Positions 1 to 5,104 of a DNA stretch of 5,104 bases are shown here, piece after piece. Positions within the stretch are counted from its first letter, which is position 1. Each line of letters begins with the position of its first letter. This stretch comes from Clostridiales bacterium (GTDB lineage: Bacteria; Bacillota_A; Clostridia; Oscillospirales; Oscillospiraceae), in assembly GCA_022777455.1 (NCBI GenBank), contig JALFGI010000080.1, positions 1-5,104 on the forward strand, given 5' to 3'. The position numbers and the translations under genes were made by a program. The notes beneath the pieces were generated by a model. That model was not told the origin of the DNA. It was given only the letters and a program-made list of their open reading frames with translations, and did no database searches.

Positions 1-12
1 TGTTGTCGTTAC

Positions 13-107
13 ACTCCTGGGTACCGCTCGGTTCGTTTTTGCACGCCGTGATTGGATAATGCGTCATTTTTCCTGTGCAGAAACGTTACCGGGCGCTGCC
101 CAGGAGT
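13..107 (+). repeat. Long imperfect inverted repeat, possible structured RNA hairpin
   Basis: The arms 13-44 and 75-107 pair almost end to end. The outer stem 13-23/97-107 has 11 pairs including one T-G wobble (22/98). After a C-C mismatch (24/96), the middle stem 25-32/88-95 has 8 pairs with one wobble (28/92). After a small internal loop (33 against 86-87), the inner stem 34-44/75-85 has 11 pairs with one wobble (39/80). A 30-base apical segment remains at 45-74. All three wobbles are G-U if the + strand is transcribed and A-C mismatches if the - strand is, which favours a + strand RNA. No known RNA family, attC site or T-run terminator was recognised, and neither end is followed by a T tract. 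The inverted repeat is seen directly; its role as an RNA is inference. Confidence 0.7.
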
Positions 108-187
108 CCCGGATTTCACACCAGCCCGGTGCGCCATTGGCCGCGGGCCCTGCCCGCCAAATTACAATTTACCAATTTGCTTCCGGG
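108..187 (+). other. GC-rich region of nested inverted repeats, possible branched RNA
   Basis: This stretch directly abuts the long hairpin at 13-107. CCCGGA (108-113) can pair with TCCGGG (182-187) to enclose three smaller stems. These are CACC/GGTG (119-122/128-131), a perfect 6-pair GC stem GCGGGC/GCCCGC (143-148/152-157, three-base loop), and CAAATT/AATTTG (158-163/174-179). No coding sequence is apparent here. The individual stems are short and could arise by chance in GC-rich DNA, so a single folded RNA is only a possibility. Confidence 0.3.
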
Positions 188-197
188 AGCCGGCTGC

Positions 198-233
198 TGC
201 GCTTCAGTATATCAGAATGGAGCGAAAAGCGCA
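198..233 (+). repeat. Short inverted repeat, 7-base arms
   Basis: TGCGCTT (198-204) is the exact reverse complement of AAGCGCA (227-233), with 22 bases between. It lies just upstream of the exporter promoter. It could be an operator or an RNA stem, or chance. Confidence 0.3.
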
Positions 234-248
234 AGAATTGCCTGGAAA

Positions 249-272
249 AATCCGTTGCTTTTTTCCCGGATT
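249..272. promoter_or_regulatory. Candidate operator over the exporter promoter
   Basis: AATCCG (249-254) and CGGATT (267-272) form a perfect interrupted dyad with a 12-base gap. The -35 box and most of the promoter spacer lie inside it, so a dimeric regulator bound here would compete with RNA polymerase. The half-sites are only six bases long and no regulator gene is in view. Chance occurrence cannot be excluded. Confidence 0.3.
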
Positions 273-282
273 GCGGTATAAT
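255..282 (+). promoter_or_regulatory. Sigma-A-like promoter of the ABC exporter gene
   Basis: A perfect -10 box TATAAT lies at 277-282. A partial -35 box TTGCTT (255-260) sits 16 bases upstream, one short of the optimum spacer. Transcription would start near 289-290, only a few bases before the GGAGG at 293-297, so the leader would be about 16 bases long. The structured DNA at 13-233 would then lie outside this transcript. Confidence 0.6.
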
Positions 283-292
283 GGTCGGGATT

Positions 293-297
293 GGAGG
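293..297 (+). promoter_or_regulatory. Ribosome binding site deciding the ABC exporter start
   Basis: GGAGG stands 8 bases before ATG 306. The in-frame TTG at 291 overlaps this site and would have no ribosome binding site of its own. The out-of-frame ATG at 301 is only 3 bases from GGAGG and stops after two codons. Confidence 0.85.
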
Positions 298-305
298 ATT
301 ATGAT

Positions 306-2069
306 ATGACAACACAGGAGTATAGAGAAAAGTCCCCGCTGCGGATTTTCCTGGGCTATTTTGGTGCCCACAAGCGGCTCTTTGCCATGGATATCTGCTG
401 CGCCCTGGGCATTGCGGCCATCGACCTGGCCTTCCCTCTGGCCACCCGGCAGGCCCTTTACGATCTGCTGCCCAATGAAAAATATGCCGTGTTCTTCACC
501 GTCATGGCAATTGTGGTGGCCTTTTATGTGCTGCGGGCGTTCTTGAATTATATTGTCTGCTACTTCGGCCACACCTTCGGCATCCGGGTGGAGGCGGACA
601 TCCGCCGGGACCTGTTCCGGCATTTGCAGGAGATGAGCTTTGATTTTTACGATTCCAACCGTACGGGTGCGCTCATGAGCCGGCTGACCGCGGACCTGTT
701 TGAGCTGACGGAGCTGGCCCACCACGGCCCGGAGGATCTGATCACCTCGGTGATCACCATCATCGGCGCGCTGATCGTCATGGCCACCATCCGCTGGGAG
801 CTGGCCCTGGTGGTGGCGGCGCTGATCCCCATTTTCCTGATTGTGGTGTTCTCCCTGCGGGGCAGAATGGGCCGGGCCTCGGTGCAGGTGAAGCAGAAGG
901 TTGCCCACATCAATACGGAAATCGAGTCCAGCCTCTCCGGCATCCGCACCGCCAAGGCCTTTGCCAACGAGGCGGTGGAGTCCGCCCGGTTTAATGCTGC
1001 CAACGACCAGTTCAAAACCTCCAAGCGGGAATTCCACAAGGCCATGGGCATGTTCAACAGCTCCATGGAATTCTTCCTCACCAGCATGAACGTGGTGGTC
1101 ATTGCCGTGGGCGGCTATATGATCATGAAAAACAAGCTGGACTACCGGGATCTGGTCACCTTCAGCCTGTATATCGCCACCTTCGTCTCTCCCCTGCGCA
1201 AGCTTTCCAGCTTCTCGGAAATGCTGGCCAACGGCTTTGCGGGCCTGAATCGGTTTGTGGAGATCATGCGCACGGAACCCACCGTTCAGGATGCCCCGGA
1301 TGCCACGGCTCTTACAGATGTCCGGGGAGAGATCACCGTGAAGGATGTGTCCTTTGCGTATGACGGGGACCTGGCGGTGCTGCATCATGTGGATTTGCAG
1401 GTTTCCCCGGGGGAGACCATTGCCATCGTCGGCCCCTCCGGCGGCGGCAAGAGCACCCTGTGCCAGCTGATCCCAAGGTTTTATGACGTGACGGAGGGCA
1501 GCATCCTCATTGATGGCCGGGATATCCGCACCGTCACCCAGCGCAGCATCCATGAGAACATCGGCATCGTGCAGCAGGATGTGTTCCTCTTCGCCGATAC
1601 GATTTTTGAAAACATCCGCTATGGCTGCCCGGAGGCCACCGAGGAACAGGTGATTGAGGCGGCGAAAAAGGCGGAGATTTACGAGGACATCCTGGCTATG
1701 CCTGCGGGCTTCCAGACCTATGTGGGGGAGCGGGGCACCCTGCTCTCCGGCGGCCAGAAGCAGCGGGTGGCCATTGCCCGGATCTTTTTGAAAAATCCCC
1801 CCATCCTGATTCTGGATGAGGCCACCTCCGCCCTGGACTCCGTCACCGAGGCGAAGATCCAGCGGGCCTTCGACGCGCTTTCCCAGGGCAGAACCACCCT
1901 GATCATCGCCCACCGCCTGAGCACCATCCGCAACGCCACCCGCATCGTGTCCGTTGCCGACGGTGTGATCAAAGAATGCGGCACCCATCAGGAGCTGCTG
2001 GAAAAAGGCGGCATCTATTCCGAACTGTACCGCACCCAGAACGCCCTTGCACTGGAAGCAATGCAGTAA
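306..2069 (+). CDS. ABC exporter half-transporter (membrane domain fused to ATPase)
   Basis: This 587-residue protein exports an unknown substrate across the cytoplasmic membrane using ATP, in the MsbA/LmrA/BmrA-like family (type IV exporter fold). The N-terminal part (about 12-310) is the six-helix membrane domain, with hydrophobic segments near 26-48, 61-83, 144-162, 165-184, 256-275 and 283-297. The ATPase domain (about 342-580) is complete: A-loop Tyr352, Walker A GPSGGGKST 376-384, Q-loop Gln423/424, X-loop TYVGERG 471-477, signature LSGGQKQR 480-487, Walker B ILILDE 500-505 with catalytic Glu505, D-loop SALD 508-511, and switch His536. No catalytic residue is degenerate and no partner half-transporter lies next to it, so a homodimer is the simplest model. 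The gene has its own promoter and terminator, so it is probably monocistronic. Start ATG 306 was chosen by its GGAGG. Drug, lipid and peptide substrates are all possible; the family alone does not decide. Confidence 0.95.
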   Translation: MTTQEYREKSPLRIFLGYFGAHKRLFAMDICCALGIAAIDLAFPLATRQALYDLLPNEKYAVFFTVMAIVVAFYVLRAFLNYIVCYFGHTFGIRVEADIRRDLFRHLQEMSFDFYDSNRTGALMSRLTADLFELTELAHHGPEDLITSVITIIGALIVMATIRWELALVVAALIPIFLIVVFSLRGRMGRASVQVKQKVAHINTEIESSLSGIRTAKAFANEAVESARFNAANDQFKTSKREFHKAMGMFNSSMEFFLTSMNVVVIAVGGYMIMKNKLDYRDLVTFSLYIATFVSPLRKLSSFSEMLANGFAGLNRFVEIMRTEPTVQDAPDATALTDVRGEITVKDVSFAYDGDLAVLHHVDLQVSPGETIAIVGPSGGGKSTLCQLIPRFYDVTEGSILIDGRDIRTVTQRSIHENIGIVQQDVFLFADTIFENIRYGCPEATEEQVIEAAKKAEIYEDILAMPAGFQTYVGERGTLLSGGQKQRVAIARIFLKNPPILILDEATSALDSVTEAKIQRAFDALSQGRTTLIIAHRLSTIRNATRIVSVADGVIKECGTHQELLEKGGIYSELYRTQNALALEAMQ

Positions 2070-2074
2070 TCAAA

Positions 2075-2109
2075 AATCCGCTGCAGACCGAACTGCAGCG
2101 GATTATTTT
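2075..2109. terminator. Bidirectional terminator between convergent genes
   Basis: A perfect 12-pair stem, 2075-2086 with 2093-2104, closes a six-base loop (ACCGAA). On the + strand it is followed by TATTTTA, and on the - strand by a T run (complement of 2072-2076). It starts five bases after the exporter stop codon and lies 25 bases beyond the ligase stop codon on the other strand, so it can end both transcripts. Confidence 0.9.
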
Positions 2110-2129
2110 ACCTTTAACGGTTATCAACG

Positions 2130-3569
2130 TCAGCCTTCTGAATCCTTTTCCGGATACTCCCGTTCCAATTTGCTCCGGTGCAGCTTTCCGCTGGATGTAT
2201 ACGGGAGCTTTTCGCCGTAAATCCAGGTGTCTCTCATCCGGCGGTAATAGGGCTGGAGGCTGTTGTAGGTGGCAATGGATTGCAGGATACCCTCCTCTGT
2301 GGCACCCTTTTCGGGGGCCACCACCGCGATCAGCCGTCCATCCACGTAGATGACGGCGGCTTCCTTCACCCCCGGCAGGGCGGACAGCTCCCGGTCCACG
2401 TCCGGGCAGAAGACCTTTTCTCCGTTCTCCATGACGATCATGTTCTTCTTCCGGCCGATCAGATGCAGCCGGCCCTGGTCATCCAGATAGCCCATGTCGC
2501 CGGTGTGGACGGTTCCGTCCCGGAGGGTGGCGGCGGTGGCTTCCGGGTCTTTGTAGTATTCCCGGAAATGATAGGGGTCGGTGACCAGAATCTCTCCGTC
2601 ATCCGCAATCCGGATTTTCACAAAGGGATGCAATGTGAGCACATCCACATCGTCCTGGGGCAGATTGTCTCCGATTCCGCAGGGGAGCTCCGAGCTGCCG
2701 TATTGATTCTGGGCAATTATCCCCAGACTGCGCACGGAGGCCGCCAGCTCGTTGGGGAACCTGCTGCCGGATACCATAATGGATTTTGTCCCATAGGACA
2801 ACGCGTTTTTCTTTAGAAGGAACTCCACTGCGCTGGGGACAAGGACGATTCTGTCCGGCCTGATTTTCCTCACATCGGAAAGCAGGTTTTTCATGGAGCT
2901 GATCATGATCCTGCAATTTGCATGATGATAAAAGCACAGCATGGCAAAGCCGTAGGAATGATGGTAGGGAAGGGGATGAAGCACAACATCTCCCTCACAG
3001 TACACGGCCAGATCCTTCTGGGCGGCGGCATGGCCGGCAATGCTGGAAGTGGGCGTTACCACGGCTTTGGAGTTCTGGGAGGTGCCGGAGGAGAAAAAGA
3101 TTGCCTCTCCCTCTTTCCAGGTTTCCGTGTTTTCCTGTATGGCGCTGTCTTCCGGTTCCCGCCAATAGCGGGAAAGGGCAATCTGGGGCATCCGGCTGGC
3201 AATCAGGTCCCAGAGCTGGGGCAGAGCCTCGTCGATTACCAGCAGATCAAGATCGGTTCTGCGGATGGCGGACAGAAGGTCCTCCTCCGGAAGCAAGGGG
3301 TCCAGCATGGCCACGGTGATTTCTGCGGCAAGGATGCCAAAAGCGTTACAGATCCATTCATAAGAGTTTGAACCTAAAATTCCCACCCTGTGAAAGCCCA
3401 GGGGCAGAAAATGGGCTCTGCAGCCGTCCACCTGGTGGAAAAACGCTGCGTGTGTCACCGGGCGCAATTGATTTCCGTCCCGGAGCAGAAATGCGGTCTG
3501 TTCCGGATGGTGGATTTTGTTGTATTCGATGCTGCGAAACAGCATCCGTTCTTCCGTATGACCCATCAT
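2130..3569 (-). CDS. AMP-forming acyl-adenylate ligase (ANL superfamily)
   Basis: This 479-residue cytosolic enzyme of the ANL superfamily activates a carboxylic acid with ATP to an acyl-AMP and passes it to a thiol. With a carrier protein gene 28 bases upstream, the likely acceptor is that carrier rather than CoA (inference). Visible core motifs are the phosphate loop at 159-171 (FSSGTSQNSKAVV), A4-like LPYHHSYGF 200-208, A5 QYGSSE 289-294, A7 HTGDMG 355-360, A8 hinge IGRKKNMIV 371-379, and A10 YTSSGKLHR 457-465 with the catalytic lysine Lys462. The phosphate loop is unorthodox: the usual TTGxPKG reads TSQNSKA, though Lys168 is kept. The A4 region has paired histidines, as in acyl/aryl ligases, rather than the Asp that amino-acid-activating domains use to hold the amino group. 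A fatty, aryl or hydroxy acid is therefore more likely than an amino acid. Two adjacent ATGs (3569, 3566) are possible starts; AGAGGGAG lies 8 bases before the first. It is last in its operon. Confidence 0.88.
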   Translation of the reverse strand: MMGHTEERMLFRSIEYNKIHHPEQTAFLLRDGNQLRPVTHAAFFHQVDGCRAHFLPLGFHRVGILGSNSYEWICNAFGILAAEITVAMLDPLLPEEDLLSAIRRTDLDLLVIDEALPQLWDLIASRMPQIALSRYWREPEDSAIQENTETWKEGEAIFFSSGTSQNSKAVVTPTSSIAGHAAAQKDLAVYCEGDVVLHPLPYHHSYGFAMLCFYHHANCRIMISSMKNLLSDVRKIRPDRIVLVPSAVEFLLKKNALSYGTKSIMVSGSRFPNELAASVRSLGIIAQNQYGSSELPCGIGDNLPQDDVDVLTLHPFVKIRIADDGEILVTDPYHFREYYKDPEATAATLRDGTVHTGDMGYLDDQGRLHLIGRKKNMIVMENGEKVFCPDVDRELSALPGVKEAAVIYVDGRLIAVVAPEKGATEEGILQSIATYNSLQPYYRRMRDTWIYGEKLPYTSSGKLHRSKLEREYPEKDSEG

Positions 3570-3577
3570 AGCATGTA

Positions 3578-3585
3578 CTCCCTCT
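3578..3585 (-). promoter_or_regulatory. Ribosome binding site of the acyl-adenylate ligase
   Basis: AGAGGGAG on the - strand stands 8 bases before the first ATG (3569) and 11 before the second (3566), favouring the first. A third, out-of-frame ATG (3574) lies 3 bases after it and reads Met-Leu-stop, with its TGA overlapping the gene's start. Confidence 0.7.
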
Positions 3586-3597
3586 TTGTAAAAGGAA

Positions 3598-3828
3598 TTA
3601 TACCCCCTTTTCCTGAAGGACGTGAAGCAGGTCCCCCACGGTCACCAGGCGCTGGATTTCCAGCTCCGTGATGTGGATGTTGAATTCCGATTCAATTTCG
3701 GAAATCAGGGAGAAAAAGTCCAGACTGGACAGCTCCAGGTCGTCCAGGAAGCGGCTTTCTTCGGTAATCAGGCTGGGGTCCACTTCTTCACAGCAGTCCT
3801 GAATGATTTCCAATACGGTATCCATCAT
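3598..3828 (-). CDS. Acyl carrier protein
   Basis: This 76-residue acidic protein has the length and fold pattern of a stand-alone acyl/peptidyl carrier protein. It would carry an activated acyl group on a 4'-phosphopantetheine arm. The attachment serine is Ser35 in LELSSLDFFSL (31-41), at the start of predicted helix II. The usual Asp before that serine (DSL motif) is Ser34 here, while Leu36 and Asp37 are kept. Flanking parts fit helix I (about 3-15) and helices III/IV (about 56-73). No phosphopantetheinyl transferase gene is in view, so one elsewhere would be needed. It sits between the acyltransferase and the ligase genes on the same strand, 28 bases before the ligase, so it is probably the ligase's dedicated partner rather than the housekeeping fatty-acid AcpP. 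AGGAGG lies 4 bases before the first ATG and 7 before the second (3825), so the protein may really begin at Met2. Confidence 0.9.
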   Translation of the reverse strand: MMDTVLEIIQDCCEEVDPSLITEESRFLDDLELSSLDFFSLISEIESEFNIHITELEIQRLVTVGDLLHVLQEKGV

Positions 3829-3832
3829 TGAG

Positions 3833-3838
3833 CCTCCT
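3833..3838 (-). promoter_or_regulatory. Ribosome binding site of the acyl carrier protein
   Basis: A perfect AGGAGG stands 4 bases from the first ATG (3828) and 7 from the second (3825). The second spacing is closer to the optimum, so 3825 may be the true start, shortening the protein by one residue. Confidence 0.85.
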
Positions 3839-3843
3839 AGTCA

Positions 3844-3883
3844 AAAATATCGCTTTATATTTTCCGCTCCACCATCGAATGAA
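3844..3883 (-). promoter_or_regulatory. AT-rich stem and weak internal promoter candidate before the carrier gene
   Basis: The 75-base gap between the acyltransferase and carrier genes holds a perfect 7-pair AT stem (3844-3850/3857-3863, six-base loop). On the - strand it also has a -10-like TATAAA (3854-3859), 18 bases from a poor -35 TTCATT (3878-3883). A local promoter could let the carrier and ligase be made without the acyltransferase. The stem lacks GC pairs, so it would be at best a weak attenuator. Confidence 0.25.
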
Positions 3884-3903
3884 CCAAATGCCGGAGCTTT
3901 TCT

Positions 3904-5022
3904 TCAAACCGGGGCAGATGCCTTTCTTTGCTTTCTGGCTTTCCGGATTCTTTTGTCAAACAGGTTGATCAGATAACAGATGGCGAAAATCAGAATGCCC
4001 CGGACCACAGCCATGATCAGGAACGCGGCCAGCTCATGCCCCTGCATTTTCTCTACAAACAGATACCAAAGCAGTCCCTGGCATTCAATGGAATGGGCAC
4101 AAATGACCCAGATGGAATACCGACCCACCATGCGGATTTTGTCAAGCAGCCAGTTCTTCCAGCGATTTGCTCTGACACCCACCCGCATCAGAAGAAATGC
4201 GGTACACTCTGTGCCGATGATGACGAAAAGGAAGGTACCACAATAGAGTGCCGTAGAATTGATCGGAAGAAACGGAAGAATCTGACTGGTAACGGCAAGC
4301 ACGATCAGCAGACACCGGACAAAAGGAGACAGGGGGACCCAAAGCCAGTTGCGTTTTTTGATCTGTGCGCCCCAGTAGAGATTGCCGCAGCACAGGAAAA
4401 TGCCGGCAAAGCAAAATGTATCTGCAATCCAGGGGGCTGCAAATCCTTTCAGAAAGTAAAAGAGAAGAATCATGCAGACGGCAAGAATACTCTGGCATTT
4501 TTCCGGCAGGGTATTTGTGATCAGGGTCAGCAGGACCCAGCCTCCAAACAGGGCCAGCAGGAACCACACGCTGCCGGTGCTGCAAAGCTGCACGCCATGG
4601 AACTGATAACCAATGTGAATACCCAGCAGATGACTCAAAGCCACAATGCCGGTCTGTTTGGCAGCCCCAGGTAAATAATGGAAGGCGCAGAAATGGCAGA
4701 CAAAGTGGACTGTCACAATGGCAGCTCCGGTGAGCAGATAGGGCCGCAGAAGCTGCTTGGCTTGTTTTCTGACACACTTTTTCAGACTGATTGCCTTAAA
4801 ACCGTAGCCGCTGACCATAAACAGGATGGGAATGGTTGCGGTTCCAAGGGAAAAAATTCTCGGCAGAGAAAATACGAAGACTTTCAGAAGAGAGAAAGAC
4901 CCTTTATACAACGCCTCGGAAGGAATAATATCCAGAATATGCGTCAGAATGATGCCGATGACGACGATGCCTTTCAACAGGTCAAACATGCCCGGATAAT
5001 TTACGTTTCTTTCGTCCTTCAT
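3904..5022 (-). CDS. Membrane acyltransferase, acyltransferase-3 family
   Basis: This 372-residue polytopic membrane protein has about ten hydrophobic segments and a basic C-terminal tail (357-368) expected to face the cytosol. Family members move acyl groups onto sugars, peptidoglycan or lipids at the membrane. Visible hallmarks are FDLLKGIVVIGIILTH at 13-28, with the conserved His28 ending the first helix; FMVSGYGF 68-75; a basic stretch with Arg93-Pro94 leading into the third helix; WFLLALF 153-159; and the late VGRYSIWVICAH at 299-310. These match the pattern of Acyl_transf_3 proteins such as the membrane part of OatA, without the extracellular SGNH domain. It is rich in cysteine (about 15). 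It is the first gene of the operon that includes the carrier and ligase, suggesting it uses the acyl group they prepare. Start 5022 was chosen because GAGGG lies 6 bases upstream; ATG 5055 in the same frame has no clear ribosome binding site. Its acceptor is unknown. Confidence 0.82.
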   Translation of the reverse strand: MKDERNVNYPGMFDLLKGIVVIGIILTHILDIIPSEALYKGSFSLLKVFVFSLPRIFSLGTATIPILFMVSGYGFKAISLKKCVRKQAKQLLRPYLLTGAAIVTVHFVCHFCAFHYLPGAAKQTGIVALSHLLGIHIGYQFHGVQLCSTGSVWFLLALFGGWVLLTLITNTLPEKCQSILAVCMILLFYFLKGFAAPWIADTFCFAGIFLCCGNLYWGAQIKKRNWLWVPLSPFVRCLLIVLAVTSQILPFLPINSTALYCGTFLFVIIGTECTAFLLMRVGVRANRWKNWLLDKIRMVGRYSIWVICAHSIECQGLLWYLFVEKMQGHELAAFLIMAVVRGILIFAICYLINLFDKRIRKARKQRKASAPV

Positions 5023-5028
5023 TTTCAT

Positions 5029-5033
5029 CCCTC
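5029..5033 (-). promoter_or_regulatory. Ribosome binding site deciding the acyltransferase start
   Basis: GAGGG on the - strand stands 6 bases before ATG 5022. The in-frame ATG at 5028 abuts it and cannot use it. The upstream in-frame ATGs (5055 and 5046) lack a good site. Confidence 0.7.
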
Positions 5034-5060
5034 TGTTTTTCCCCATTTGCTGCATACAAC

Positions 5061-5072
5061 GGGAAATTTCCC
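5061..5072. repeat. Perfect 12-base palindrome GGGAAATTTCCC
   Basis: This self-complementary 12-mer is flanked on both sides by CAAC as a direct repeat. It lies about 40 bases upstream of the acyltransferase start, in the likely 5' leader. It could be an operator half of a two-site arrangement with the dyad at 5076-5096. With no loop it would be a poor RNA hairpin. Confidence 0.5.
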
Positions 5073-5075
5073 CAA

Positions 5076-5096
5076 CAGTTTAGCATATGCAAACTG
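5076..5096 (-). promoter_or_regulatory. Dyad over a possible extended -10 box of the acyltransferase operon
   Basis: CAGTTT and AAACTG arms flank the palindrome GCATATGC, with one extra base breaking perfect symmetry. On the - strand, TGC-TAAACT (5085-5077) resembles an extended -10 box, placed 55 bases before ATG 5022. Any -35 box would fall at or beyond the window edge. A repressor bound to the dyad would cover the -10 region. The promoter call is weak; the dyad itself is clear. Confidence 0.35.
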
Positions 5097-5104
5097 AATT
5101 TTCA

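Noticed and set aside
19..27. T-box-like GGGTACCGC
   Set aside because: It matches only part of the T-box core, no terminator with a T run follows, and the downstream gene is a transporter with its own promoter.
13..107. Integron attC site, or a rho-independent terminator of an upstream gene
   Set aside because: The ends do not show the attC core sequences (RYYYAAC / GTTRRRY) and no T tract follows the hairpin on either strand.
291..305. TTG start at 291 adding five residues to the exporter
   Set aside because: The TTG overlaps the GGAGG that serves ATG 306, so it has no ribosome binding site.
52..309. Short + strand open frames in the leader region
   Set aside because: There are three overlapping frames with no ribosome binding site and no recognisable protein, and they run through the inverted repeats.
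204..1988. A 594-codon open frame on the - strand opposite the ABC exporter
   Set aside because: It is the antisense of a complete exporter with every motif intact. Its translation is His/Gly/Asp-rich without any recognisable domain, as expected when a GC-rich gene lacks stops in the opposite frame.
2178..2816. A 212-codon + strand frame opposite the ligase gene
   Set aside because: It is antisense to conserved ligase motifs and has no ribosome binding site or domain.
3928..4674. A 248-codon + strand frame opposite the acyltransferase gene
   Set aside because: Its translation is a low-complexity Gln/Asp/Lys-rich sequence, typical of the reverse of a membrane protein. The - strand frame has the family motifs.
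5023..5055. Acyltransferase start at ATG 5055
   Set aside because: It lacks a suitable ribosome binding site, whereas ATG 5022 has GAGGG 6 bases upstream.

Overview
The window looks like chromosomal DNA from a GC-rich anaerobic Firmicute of the Oscillospiraceae/Ruminococcaceae kind. This is inferred from strong GGAGG-type ribosome binding sites, a perfect TATAAT box, short genes with tight spacing, and protein sequences of Clostridia type. No species can be named from the sequence alone.

Layout. Positions 1-305 are non-coding and unusually rich in inverted repeats. The most striking is a long imperfect hairpin at 13-107. It is followed by smaller stems, a sigma-A-like promoter (255-282) and a ribosome binding site. 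One + strand gene follows (306-2069): a complete half-size ABC exporter with both the membrane and the ATPase domain. It ends at a strong bidirectional terminator (2075-2104).

The right part is a convergent - strand operon, read from right to left. It encodes a polytopic membrane acyltransferase of the acyltransferase-3 type (5022 to 3904), a 76-residue acyl carrier protein (3828 to 3598) and a 479-residue AMP-forming acyl-adenylate ligase (3569 to 2130). It ends at the shared terminator. Two palindromes lie upstream of the first gene, at the right edge of the window.

How the genes may work together. The ligase would activate a carboxylic acid as its adenylate and load it onto the phosphopantetheine arm of the carrier protein. 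The membrane acyltransferase could then move the acyl group onto a cell-surface or lipid acceptor. This resembles the logic of the Dlt system (DltA ligase, DltC carrier, membrane acyltransferase), but with an acyltransferase-3 protein in place of the MBOAT protein DltB, and with a ligase that lacks an obvious amino-acid-binding signature. Substrate and acceptor cannot be read from the sequence. The ABC exporter is a separate transcription unit, and nothing ties it functionally to the operon.
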